Origin: Zygnema circumcarinatum
Lineage: Eukaryota; Streptophyta; Zygnematophyceae; Zygnematales; Zygnemataceae
Assembly (NCBI GenBank): GCA_037447605.1
Contig: CM074816.1
Location: forward strand, 2,033,140-2,097,139
Direction of reading: 5' to 3'
DNA length: 64,000 bases
A program made the position numbers and the translations under genes. How positions within the stretch are numbered: position 1 is the first letter of the stretch; each line of letters begins with the position of its first letter. Below the pieces are notes generated by a model that was not told the origin of the DNA, made no database searches, and worked only from the letters and a program-made list of their open reading frames with translations. Shown here piece by piece: positions 52,343 to 62,944 of the stretch.

Positions 52343-54959
52343 GTTTTGACCTTCTCAGGGCTTCAAGCACACTCACTAATGGAGGAAGCCAGCGCAACGT
52401 ACTGTGATCCTGATGCAGTATTGCAACGAACTTAAGGAAAATCTCATCGAAGGATTCCGGCTCTGTCATCATGTTGTTCCTTTTTGAATCTGCTTGCTTT
52501 GACCTTCTGCTCCGTGTCGTACTCTGTGATCCTGGGGATGATACTGTCAGCCTGTTCTGAAGAATGCAGAACAGCTAAGTTGTTTATCATAGAAAAGGAG
52601 AAGAAATGGACTTTACAGGTTGAAAAAGAGGAGACGAACAGTTGCAAAAAAAGTGAAAAGAATTAATAGAAAATACTATGAAGTTTGATGAAGGTTTCAT
52701 TTTTAGTGCAAAAGAAAATGACAGGGAGAAGTTGCGTCTGTCGCTAGTAGCTTTTGAGAGCGAAGATGTAACTACTAACGATGTTGTCGTCAGATTAGGA
52801 GTAGAGACAGAGATATCTGAGTTTGATTCTGCCAGCTTGCAACATATTGGCCTTTTGGACTTGGACTCCCTCATGATTTCTTTCGGAGAATGATACTGCA
52901 CCCCCGCCGTTCTGAGGTTCTGATTTGTGAAAGTTCCTATTGGCTTTTGGAACCGGTATAAGGCCACGACGAGGAATAGGTATTCGGTCTCCGGCGAGGC
53001 ATACGCACATAATAGACATGTACATCTTAGGGCGGGATAAGCGATAAGAGAGTTGAAAACACATAATCTGAGGGGTGCACTGGGACCCAATCCAAAAAAA
53101 AAATGAAAGCATGAGCCTCTTGTCCTCTCTGTACCTCACTGACGTTAAGCAAGCCAGTGTCAGTGCGCACACGACCATGTCCGCATTTTCATTCAAGCTC
53201 ACACAAATTTCCATTTCTAGGCGGGTGTTTCAAGCAGGAGATCTGGACCTGGAGATCAACAGTTCCCACAGTTCCCAGTATACACAAGGCAGAAGCTGCT
53301 ATTCAATAGCCCAAAAAAGTTTGCCGAAAACTGTTTTATTTCAAAAAAACCAAGTGACTGCGGCGGGCAGTCAGCTGATTACATACACTCAGGCAGCTGC
53401 CGCTCTATCTCCCTCGAGCAACACCCCGCAAAGCTTCACTCTGCCGGCCCTCCCGCAAAACCCTCTCCCTCCCTCTTTATTGCAGCCACTGCTCGCTGAC
53501 AGCATGCGCCCCCCTTGCTCTACCCTGCAAACTTGCTACACCCGATTCCCAAAAAGAAAGGACACCATCCCATTTCGGAATGAACATTACACGTTCCCCA
53601 TAGAACAACCAGGATAGCTAAACGCAAAACATAGACGCACTACTGAGCAGCTAACACACTAGACCTATATACACTATCGTTGGATTGGAAAGCTTGTGTA
53701 AAGTACAAAATATCTACACTTTGATTGAAAAAACGTAAGGAGCTGGCACACTGGGCTGAAGGTCCCAAATCTGTTCAAACCAAACGACAAACAGGCCGTG
53801 TTCGTTTACAGCATAACTTGGAAAGTAGTAGAAATACCTTATGACCATCTGCAACAGCGAGGACCGACTGCTGAAAGTACCTGATGGAAGGTCCAGGACT
53901 CCTGCTTTCCACATTTGTACAAGACAGAGAACTAGACAATAGCCACATTCTGGTTACAACTTAACAGTGGTACCTGTACGCCATCGAACACGGAAACATA
54001 TCATCGGCCACATGAAACATCGTCAAAGTAACCTTGCCGATGTGCAGCGGACTTCCCTCAGTTGCTCGTCAGACGCCATCTCTCTGTGCTCTCACGTTCT
54101 TCAGCAGCGACGCTGCTCAGCCGCCTTTCAGAGGACTTACGTTCTTTCAGAGGCTGCCTCCTCCTTCCAGGGCTCCAGAGGGCCTCGGCCCACTCGTCAG
54201 ACGCAATGCTGTCCGTGTCACTGCCTGCGTCCCCCCCGTCCTCGCTGACCTGCCCGGAGCTCGCGGGCTGGCTGTGCGGCGGCAGGGCCTCCTGGGGCTC
54301 TCCCGCGCTGCTGAGGACGAGGCACAGGCTGTCGAGCGGCTGGACCTGCACTTGGCGCCTGGCCGGCAGAGACAAGCCTCGCCGCAGGACAGTGTGCAGA
54401 CCTGAGCAGCCACTGGCACCTGGAAAGAAAAAGCAAATGGAGGACCACCTTCACACAAGAAATGCAAAGCGAAACAAAAAAAGACCAGCATTTTCATGGA
54501 GACAAAAAGCTGCGATCACTTTTCACAAAATTCTAATCGAGCATAGGCATGTAGAACGCTTATACCAAACGATCGCCAAATGAATGGGGGCAAAAGGAAA
54601 GAAGAAATGGCATGAAACGTTTTGAAACATCGACAATTCAAAGCAATCACCGATCTTCCAACTTTACTCAATACTCTTCACGTGTGTGCCATTCGAGCAA
54701 TTACGAGGGCTTGCAAAATTCCACAAAATCAGGATAGTAAACATCACATAAACAAACGATCACTGCATTATTTTTATAGACGGCTGCAGCGTAACTCTGC
54801 TGGCAGCAGCCGCATGAATCATGAAGTCCCCTTTCACATCGAAGTCCCAAAAGCTCCTCGATGAGGCTGCACACCTGCAGACGAGTCACCGGGAAGCAGA
54901 ACGCCAAGACCCGCCGGCTCCGCCGAGCTATGCTTGAAGCGGCGCTGCCCGGCAGCCAT
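52343..54959 (-). CDS. unidentified multi-exon protein gene
   Basis: I do not recognise this gene. The first three exons join cleanly in phase: 54959-54875 (starting MAAGQRRFKHSSAEP), 54419-54141 (GASGCSGLHTVLRRGLSL, then a Ser/Asp-rich stretch with SDTDSIASDEW) and 53901-53838 (RVLDLPSGTFSSRSSLLQMV). The donor after exon 2 is a perfect GTAAGT. Downstream, possible exons lie at about 53160-53214 (NENADMVVCALTLACLT), about 52680-52910, and a possible last exon ending at 52343 (LRWLPPLVSVLEALRRS), but I could not join them in phase. An upstream in-frame ATG at 55064 is an alternative start. The predicted protein is soluble, with an acidic Ser-rich segment. The gene boundaries are therefore approximate. 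Confidence 0.4.
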
Positions 54960-55485
54960 GGCTACTTTCTGGCCCGCCTTCTGTTTGGCATCGTCGGATG
55001 CCACAGCAGTCGCTGTTGTAGAGGAGCAAAGCGCTCCAGGAAGCCACGGAAGGTATCCGCCCATGAAACCGCAAGCCAGCCGTTATGTACAGAACCAGGA
55101 GCAAACAGAAACCACGGGGCGACTTCAGTTGAGAAGGTACTACTGTAGCTGCAAGGCCGGGGCCAGTCAGTGCCGGCTTCCTAATGCGGTACAGTCTCAC
55201 GAAGAGCTGCGATTGTGCAGACACCACATGGCGGGCGGGGGGGGCGGCCGGGCGGGCGGGCCCAGTACAACAATGGACCACCTTCCTTCTTTCCCTCCCT
55301 CCCTCCCTCCGCGCTTCCTCGTCCTCGCCGCTTCGAGGCCGGCCCTCCGAGCCCGAGCCCCTAGGCCCTAGGCCCTAGGCCCTGGGCGAGGCGGAAGCAC
55401 GACGACTCTACCGAGCGGGCCGAAATAAAAAAAAAGAAAAATCACAGCCGATGATAAGGCGGGGTTATCGGCCCACGTGGCTCCA
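54960..55485. other. upstream flank of the unidentified gene
   Basis: This sequence precedes the proposed start at 54959. It contains G-rich and C-rich runs near 55230-55320, a short CCCTAGG repeat (about 55359-55383), and one G-box at 55474 immediately before the 75-bp minisatellite. It may act as the promoter of the minus-strand gene. An in-frame upstream ATG at 55064 would extend the gene into it. Nothing else is recognised. Confidence 0.4.
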
Positions 55486-55715
55486 CCAGGTCACATCGGA
55501 CGGTCAGAAGGAGCTAAAGGAGGCCATTACAGAATCGTGGCCGTCCGAGACGTGCCTCGGCCAGGTCACATCGGACGGTTGAGTCGAGCTAAGGGAGGCC
55601 ATTACGGAATCTTGGCCGTCCGAGACGTGAATTGGCCAGGTCACATCGGACGGTTAAAAGAGGCTACCTCGAGGTACCATTTTAATCGGAGCCGTCCACA
55701 TCGTGACGTGGCTCA
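55486..55715. repeat. 75-bp minisatellite, about three units
   Basis: Units start at 55486, 55561 and 55636, each with CCAGGTCACATCGGACGGT. The first two units are about 85% alike over 75 bp; the third diverges after 20 bp but keeps the end (CCGTCCACATCGTGACGTGG). Each unit contains CGGACGG near its start and CCGTCCG near its end, so each can fold as a hairpin. Confidence 0.85.
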
Positions 55716-55935
55716 ATCCTCATAGCTTGGCCACCGACGTGGCAAAGTGTGGGAAGGACTTTCACAAGATCGGTTCACCGACACTACCGTACGGTTCGTA
55801 CCGTAATCTGGTCCGGGACTGGTGACCGGGCCACTTCAAAAATACAGTAACCCCCCCACTCAAAAAGAAATCAGGGGGAAAGGATATCCAAAAAGGGGGG
55901 AGCGTCCATCATTCTCCCTCAAATTGGTTTAAAAA

Positions 55936-56869
55936 GGGTAGTGATATTTCCACCCCTTTTTTGGATCCAAACACCCCTTCCCGGCCGGGCAGATTTCAAA
56001 AGGGATTAAAAACGGAAAATGCTTTTTTCATAGCTTTTTGGAATCGATACCCACCTTCTTCCGTCGGCTGATTTTATTTTTGCTAACCAAGGAAAATGAT
56101 ACCCCGTCACCGCATTTTGAATACTGTATCCCGCCTCCCTGAATTTTTTTTTTGACGAAAAGAAATATCTGCCTGCCCGAATCCGCTCGGAGCGGAAGAT
56201 CCGTCCGCCACGAGATCGTTCGCGGGTGTGTCCTTCACACGTGCGTGTCAATCGCATCTGTCGATTTCCCTCGCAGATCGCACCACTGCAGATCACCGTT
56301 CGATCTGCAGCCGGGCTCGATCTTAGCGAATGGAAAGCGCCCACGAGTCCCGCCAAAGCCGGATCGCAAGTGCGAGTGCGCGCGTCCCTCGGCCCGAGAT
56401 CTCGTGCATTGTCAGCTCTCAGCCAGTCAACATCTGCCACGTGTTACATTTTTGACATGGAAAACTTTGATTGGTCCAAGCTCGCAATGTACGAAATATT
56501 GGGTTCCTCAAAGTTGCAACCGTACGATATTTGTACGGACCAACTTTTGAGACGAGTTTGGCGGGATACGTGGGCACGTGCCATTCGCTGTGACCGAGCC
56601 CGGCTGCAGAGCAAATATGTTGCGATCTGCGAGGGAATCGACGGCTGCGATTGACCGCACGCGTGAAAAAAAATTCAGGTAGGCGGGATATTCAAAATGG
56701 GGTGACGGGTTATTTCCCTGTTTCGCAAAAATAAAATCTGCCGATGGAGGGTGGGTATCGATTCCAAAAAGGTGTGAAAAAAGCATTTTCCGTTTTTAAT
56801 CCTTTTCGAAATCTGCCCGGCCGGGAAGGGGTGTTTGGATCCAAAAAAGGGGTGGAAATATCACTACCC
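55936..56869. mobile_element. long-arm inverted-repeat transposon, copy 2 (non-autonomous)
   Basis: The second copy (934 bp) of the family at 51039-51946, in the same orientation and closely similar throughout, including the GGGTAGTGATATTTCC ends and the inner arms. It is flanked by a different perfect 8-bp duplication, TTTAAAAA, at 55928-55935 and 56870-56877, so it inserted independently. A 32-bp insertion around 56508-56552, near-palindromic (CAACCGTACGATATTTGTACG), distinguishes it from copy 1. No coding capacity is seen. Confidence 0.9.
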
Positions 56870-56877
56870 TTTAAAAA

Positions 56878-57402
56878 ACCCGTAAATATGACATGTACGG
56901 ACGAAGCAGTACAGTAATACTAGCCGCCTGCTTGGCCGCCTGCTTCCTGCCGGGCGCCTGCCTCCCTCCCTCCAATGTTGCAAGAATTTTGTGGAGAACT
57001 TGCTTCAACATTTCTCATTTTTTAATCGTTGAGCCAGAATCTTCAGTAATTGGATGGGAAAAACAATTTCATTAAAAGGCATTCGTCATTGCAAATAGTT
57101 TGATAGATTGAACGCTCCTCAGCGGTCATTTTGAGTAGTTTACATCAGTTCTAGAGCCCTCGTATTCAGCTTAGAACCATCAAGAAACCATTAAAACATT
57201 TTTTATTTTATTCCCAATTGTAGTTCCTCTTTCAGTTTCTGTTTTTGTGATTAAAACCCAAAATTTTGGAGATTATGATTTGGAATTTAGTTTTTGTGTG
57301 GAGGTTTCCAAACTATGATTGATTTTAAAAAGAAATCCAAATGAAATTGAAATGAAATTGTGATGAAATTTTCCCCTTCACCTTCATTTTAAAAAGATGA
57401 TA
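56878..57402. other. AT-rich intergenic, nothing recognised
   Basis: This 525-bp AT-rich stretch lies between two transposons. The first 80 bp are a short GC-richer piece (GCCTGCTTGGCCGCCTGCTTCCTGCC). The rest is AT-rich with short direct repeats such as GAAATTGAAATGAAATTGTGATGAAATT around 57340-57370. No gene or structured element is supported. Confidence 0.5.
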
Positions 57403-57714
57403 TTGATTTGGGAGAACTATATACCGCCCCCCCTTTTTTGGTTATCCCGCCACTGTTTTTTTGAAATCCGACCCTCCCATTTCGGCTATTCTGCCCCCTG
57501 TTTTGAAATATCCCGCCCCCCCCCAATTTGGATATTCCCCCCCCCGTTTTCTCCTTCTCACACATCAGCGCAACGTTCGAGAGAGTGAGCAAAGGAGAGA
57601 AACAGAGTGAGCAGAGGAGTGAGAGCAAAGGAGAGAGAGACTAGAGTAGAGAGCACAGGAGAGAGCAAAGGAGAGAGAGTAGAGGAGAGAAAGACTAGAG
57701 GAGAGAGAGCAGAG

Positions 57715-57745
<31 letters not shown>

Positions 57746-58284
57746 GGAGAGCAGAGTGAGAGCAGAGGAGAGAGAGTAGAGGAGAGAAAGACTAGAGAGA
57801 GAGCAAAGGAGAGAGAGAGTGAGTAGAGGAGTGAGAGCAAAGGAGAGAGAGACTAGAGTAGAGGAGAGAGAGCAAAGGAGAGAGAGAGAGGAAAGAAAGA
57901 CTAGAGGAGAGAGCAAAGGAGAGAGAGAGAGTGAGTAGAGGAGTGAGAGTAGAGAGAGAGACTAGAGGAGAGAGCAAAGGAGAGAGAGAATGAGCAGAGG
58001 AGAGAGCAAAGGAGAGAGAGAGAGTGAGTAGAGGAGTGAGAGCAAAGGAGAGAGAGACTAGAGGAGAGAGCACAGGAGAGAGCAAGGGAGAGAGAGAGAA
58101 TGAGCAGAGGAGAGAGCAAAGGAGAGAGAGAGAGTGAGTAGAGGAGTGAGAGCAAAGGAGAGAGAGACTAGAGGAGAGAGCACAGGAGAGAGCAAGGGAG
58201 AGAGAGAGAATGAGCAGAGGAGAGAGCAAAGGAGAGAGAGAGAGTGAGTAGAGGAGTGAGAGCAAAGGAGAGATATTCCTCTTC

Positions 58285-58469
58285 TTACTACTCTCTTCCA
58301 GACCTCTGTCCTCGTAGGTCCCCCCGCTAAAGCATTGCAGGTAGATTCGGCGGATATCGCTATGCTTGCCGATCTTGATGTGAAATTCTTCCTTCTTGTA
58401 GTGCTTGGTCAAGACTTGTACAAGCTCATCGTGAGTCTTATACTCAGTCATTTGTGTGGAGATTGCAAA
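58285..58469 (-). pseudogene. FAR1/MULE-like zinc-finger domain fragment
   Basis: On the minus strand the frame reads MTEYKTHDELVQVLTKHY, then EFHIKIGKHSDIRRIYLQ and CFSGGTYEDRG. The spacing (a helix with DEL, then F.IKI.KHS, R.YLQC, GG) resembles the N-terminal WRKY-GCM1-type zinc-finger of FAR1 proteins and Mutator-like transposases, but only one of the expected Cys/His ligand groups is present. Both flanks are purine-rich repeats with no further domain, so I read it as a remnant exon inside the transposon. Assignment is from pattern only. Confidence 0.4.
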
Positions 58470-59102
58470 CCGAGAGGAAGAAGGGAAGGGAGGGGTGGGG
58501 AGGGAAGGGGAGGGAGGGGTGGGGAGGGGAGGGAGGGAGGGAGGGGAGGGGAGGGAGGAGGAGGGAGGGAGGGAGGGAGGGAGGGAGGAAGGGGAGGGGA
58601 GGGAGGAGGGAGGGAGGGAGGGGAAGGAAGGGGAGGGAGGGAAGGGGAGGGAGGAAGGGGAGGGAGGGAGGGAGGGAGGGAAGGAAGGGGAGGGAGGGAG
58701 GGAGGGGAGGGGAGGGAGGGAGGGAGGAAGGGGAGGGAGGAAGGGGAGGGAGGAAGGAAGGGGAGGGAGGGAGGGAGGGTAGAGAGCCAGGAGGCGGAAA
58801 GAAATATTCAAAGCAGGCGATCTCCTCCGGGAATATCCATTAGGGGTCTCGGACTTAAACAAAACTTGGTAATAAATGTGACTTGGTAATTGTGTCGGGG
58901 ATAGAAATTGGTAATAATGATTACTTTGCCTAACCTCGTGCTTCTAACCAAATGCAGTTTCAACGCCGGTAATCAGACAAGTCCAATTGGTCATGTATGC
59001 CCCAGACTTGTAATCGCATGCCTCTATCACTGAACTTATCACCACCCAAAGCGGTGGTTTTAGGTCTCAGCGAAAGGAAATGGTAATGGAACGGGCGTCA
59101 CC

Positions 59103-59228
59103 ATGGCGTCCACACCCGACGACATCCCCTCCCGCCTTGCGCCCGCCCTGGTCGGGTTGCAATTCAAAATTGCGGCGTCGGCGTCGAATATCGGCGCGAT
59201 CCTACGCGCCGTTAGCAGCCTTTTTTAA
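59103..59228 (+). other. short open frame in transposon
   Basis: An ATG-to-TAA frame of 41 codons (MASTPDDIPSRLAPALVGLQ at its start) in GC-rich sequence between AT-rich flanks inside the 2.1-kb transposon. Its composition differs from its neighbours, which is why it is listed; it could be a remnant exon. No family is recognised. Confidence 0.2.
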
Positions 59229-59791
59229 GTTTGAGACCCCGTAGCGGTAGTAGAAGTTAGTCATCGCGCCTTTGGAAATTGGTCATACCGCAAATGCGGA
59301 GTGGTGATAAAGTCCGCGTCGCGTCCGCGATCACGGTTACGTTAAAGTAGCGAGACTATTAGTTGACTCGAAAACGGTATCATTACAGCAGTAGTGGTAA
59401 TCGTTTTTTAAGTCTGAGACCCCCTATTGGGGGAGGGGGGCAGAATAGCCGAAATGGGAGGGTCGGATTTCAAAAAAACAGTGGCGGGATAACCAAAAAA
59501 AGGGGGCGGTATATAGTTCTCCTTGATTTGGAGTAATTGACGATGGATGGAAAATCGATATCGAAATCGACATCGACACGACACGATACGGAGCGATATG
59601 GTACGATATGATACGATATGGTACGGTACGATACGTACGGATATACATGAACACTAACATAATACCGCCCGCCTATTATTATATTATTGTTAACTCGCCC
59701 CCATATTTGCCAAAACCATTGCGAAATTATGAGGGCTGTCTACTGTACCTACAAACGACGGGGGAAGGGAAGGAGAGACAGAGGGAGGGCG

Positions 59792-62151
59792 ATGGCGAGA
59801 GCCCTGCAGGTGCTCGCGTTTACTATGGCGGCGCTGCTGCTGAGAGGAGTTCAGGGGCACCAGTTTTCCTCTACGGCCGCAGATGAGAATGTGGCTCGGA
59901 GGAGTTTAACCGACTTTTCAGGTGGAGAAGGATCCACCGGTGTTGATCCGCTGAGAGTAGATGCGAGTGGGGGGTGTATCCTGGGCATGGACAGCCGGTC
60001 GCTGGGCGCGCGATCGGAGGAGGAAACGCCGTGGACGTACTTCGAGGAGAGGGGCCGCAATCTGCCGTTTTGGGTCGCCACCAAATTCATCAACAAGTGG
60101 GTGGAGGGGCCTCTTCCACTTGTTCAAAAAAGATCCAGAATGAAACATTTATTCTGGTTCTCTCACTTTATTTTTCATTCTTGTTGGTTCTTTATACTGG
60201 AAAATCAGCAGGTCTAGTAGAGTGAACCGGTGCTCGAGTAGAGCCAATTTTTTTATTTCTTTTGGGTATTTTGAGTTCCGTCGTGGGAATGCTGCTTATG
60301 CCCTTTCTTTTTCCAGACATTACGCTGAAAAGCACGGTTACAGGTACGTCTTTAAGAGACCAAGTGCCTTTATTGTGCCTAACGGGAAAGAGGAACCACG
60401 CGCAGATGCTTGGTATAAGGTGCAGACTTCTTCAGAAAACGACATGTTGCTATAGATCTAATAGTAAGGAAAATGTTAATTCGGCTTTTACGAGATCAAA
60501 ACAGCTCATCATGTACTACCTTTTCATTTATGTAGAAATGTCCTATTTGGCTGTTCAGTGATAAAATCAATTTCTTTTCGCAGATAAAGCTCATGAAGGA
60601 GCAGCTGCTGTGCTGCTGCCGGTGGATTTTCTTCGTCGACTCGGACGCCTACTTTCGAATGAACAGCCACTCCCTCTCTATTGAAGAGTGGCTTGGAAAA
60701 TTGAATGAGTCGGTTAGACGAGAGCTCTCTCTCCCTCCCCCACTCTCGCTCTCGCTTCCCTCTGTTGCACTCTCTCCCCTCTCTCAAAACCCTAAATTCC
60801 CCTTTCTTCCCTCTGTCACTCACTCTCACTCTCGCTCCCCTCTCTTTCTCCCCCCTCTCACTTCTCTCTCACTCTCTCTGCCCCCCTCCCCTCTCTCGTC
60901 TCCTTCCTCTCCCTTTCTTTCTCCTTAAACCCTATTCCCTCCCCCACCTCTATCCCTAATGCTTTAACCTTCATTTCCAACACAAGCAGAGCATGGCCAA
61001 TGACCGACTTCTAACCCCAACTGTCTGATTCAGTATTTCCCTTAATTTTTATTCCAGGACTATTTCGCCGAGCTCGAATCCAAGGGAGTGGACCTTCAGA
61101 ACCAGATCTGGTATCCAGAGCATCCTCTTCGCCTGCTTGAATCGGACGATTCCGACACAAAGTTGATCGCGTTGATCCCAAGAAACAGCGATAATCAGAA
61201 CGGTTTCTGTAGAGAGGAACTTAACTTTCTTCGGAATTTACCGGCGACCAATTGCCCGGATTTCTTCAATTCTGGAATCATGATGTTGAGAAATACAACG
61301 TTGACTATTGAGGTAAGAGCTGGCTCAACTCTTGCATTTTGCTGAAATTTGAGTTTTCCTGCCAATCATTCTCTCTGAGAATCGTCTCCTGCCTCACTTT
61401 CTCTCTCTCTCTCTCTCCCCCTCCCTCTCACTCTGTGTTCGGCCCCTCCGTCCAAGTATCTCCCTCTCCCTCTCACCCTATTGCTTGTTCCTACTCGTTT
61501 CCTCCCCCTCCATCACGTCTCCTCTCTCTCAATTTTGGCTCTCTCACATTTCCTCTGTCGTCTCTCTCTCCCGTACTTTTCCACTATTCTCTATCACTTC
61601 ATTTTCATCCTCCCTTTCCACTCCCTCCCACTCCCCCCCCTCGCATTCACACCAACTCACTCTCGCCACCTCCCACTCCCCCACACTCTCCCATCCCTCC
61701 CATTTCCATCCAACTCACACTCCACCTACATTCTCCCACCATTTCCCACCCTCACTAACTCCCTCCCACACCCCCCACACTCTCCCGTCCCATCTTCTCC
61801 CACTCCAACAAACTCCTTCCCACTCCTGCCCACTCTTTCACACTCCCATATCTTCCTCTCCCACTACCGTCCACTCTCTCTCTCTCTCTCCCGCAGTTCC
61901 TGGACGATTGGTACAACGAACAACGTCCCCAGTACCTGCTTTCACATCCGTGGGAGCAGCGCAACCTGAACATGATCTGCAACAAGTACAGGGACCACAT
62001 CGTCGCCGTTCCGTACATGGAGGCCACGGGCCCCGAAGGCCGTCAGATCCGCCACGTGTGGGGAGATGTGGGGTCCACCCGGCGCCACAGCCGCATCCGG
62101 GAGGCCGCGCTAGGAGTTGTAGCAGCCATGGCGATGGAGAGCGGCGCCTGA
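59792..62151 (+). CDS. GT34-like glycosyltransferase (galactosyl/xylosyltransferase type)
   Basis: A putative Golgi glycosyltransferase related to the GMA12/MNN10 (GT34) group, which adds galactose or xylose to polysaccharides or glycans. Five exons in phase give 348 aa: 59792-60096, 60317-60419, 60584-60712, 61058-61312, 61897-62151. The N-terminus (ALQVLAFTMAALLLRGVQG) is a signal peptide or membrane anchor. Domain landmarks: HYAEKHGYRYVF; ADAWYKIKLMKEQL; WIFFVDSDAYF, with the DxD motif that binds the metal and sugar nucleotide; CPDFFNSGIMMLRNT; LLSHPWEQRNLNMIC; IRHVWGD near the end. At 348 aa it is shorter than many plant GT34 enzymes. Introns 3 and 4 are long CT-rich tracts. It is the last gene before the telomere. 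The family call is by motif order; donor and acceptor sugars are unknown. Confidence 0.82.
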
Positions 62152-62944
62152 ATGAAGAATTCATTAAGCGCCGAAATTCCAACTTTGAAATTTTAGACTC
62201 AGAGAAAGTTATTGTTAGTTCATTGGTTGGACATTCGATCATCCAATGATCATTCGATTATCATTCGATGATCATTTGATCATCAAGTTACGTTTAAGAT
62301 TGGTAGGAGATGAGAATGTTCGACTTATGTCATGACCTATAAATAGACAACTATCAAAAAAATAATCGAAAGTAAACTTAGAGTGCGTAACATGGTTAGG
62401 GATGGATATTCTAATGCACCCTCGAGCTTTACTATTCAATTTCATTGTTTGAAAACTCAGGCAAAAAGAAAAAGGGGTCTTTTAGGGGTTTTCTAAGGGT
62501 TTGTAGGGTTTTTAGGGTATTTAAGGTTTTTAGGGTATTTATGGTGTTTAGGGCTTTTAGAGGGAGGGAGCCAAAGGCCAAAAGAGGCAAAAGGCACTTA
62601 AGAGACAAAAGAGAAAAGAGAACAAAGACAAAGGGAAGTGGGAGAGGAACCAAAGAAGAAGAGACAAAAAGAGGGAAAAGGAGGGGAACCAAAAGAAGGA
62701 GCAAAAAGAGACAAAAGAGACAAAAGAGAGGAGCCAAAAAGGGAGGGCAAAGAGAAGAGGGGAAAAGAGACAAAGAGAGAGAAAAAGCAACAACAATATG
62801 AGGAAAGAGACAAAGAGAGGGGAAAGAGAGCAAAGAGGAAAGAAAAAGAGGGCAGCCCGCGTTGCCAGAGCCCGCAGGAAACCCACGAGCCCGCGAGGCC
62901 AGCCCGCGATCGCCCAGGCCACGATCAAAATCAATGAGCCCACG
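62152..62944. other. subtelomeric sequence with degenerate telomere-like and purine-rich parts
   Basis: After the glycosyltransferase stop, 62240-62290 has nested near-palindromes (ATCATTCGATTATCATTCGATGATC). Around 62475-62565 a run of degenerate units such as TTTTAGGG, TTTGTAGGG and TTTAGGGTATT appears before the main array. 62570-62860 is a purine-rich AAGAGACAAAAGAG repeat that creates long antisense Ser/Leu/Phe frames without biological meaning. 62860-62940 is a short GC-rich piece. Confidence 0.6.

Larger units (their letters stand above)
57411..59522. mobile_element. 2.1-kb inverted-repeat transposon carrying a FAR1/MULE-like fragment
   Basis: Ends GGAGAACTATATACCGCC and its complement bound a 2112-bp element with terminal inverted repeats of about 90 bp (57411-57500 against 59434-59522). 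A perfect 8-bp duplication, TTGATTTG, flanks it at 57403-57410 and 59523-59530. Inside lie a GA-rich tandem tract (57585-58285), a minus-strand exon fragment resembling FAR1/MULE zinc-finger domains (58290-58460), a GGGA-rich tract (58470-58785) and a 41-codon open frame (59103-59228). Eight-bp duplications match the other transposon family here. It is probably a defective Mutator-like element. Confidence 0.85.

Noticed and set aside
52678-52893. 71-codon plus-strand frame beginning MKFDEGFIF
   Set aside because: It looks protein-like but overlaps candidate exons of the minus-strand gene, has no promoter or homolog I recognise, and is short.
57792-58862. 356-codon open frame on the minus strand
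   Set aside because: Almost wholly Ser/Leu/Pro from GA- and GGGA-rich repeats; only the short 58285-58469 part is domain-like.
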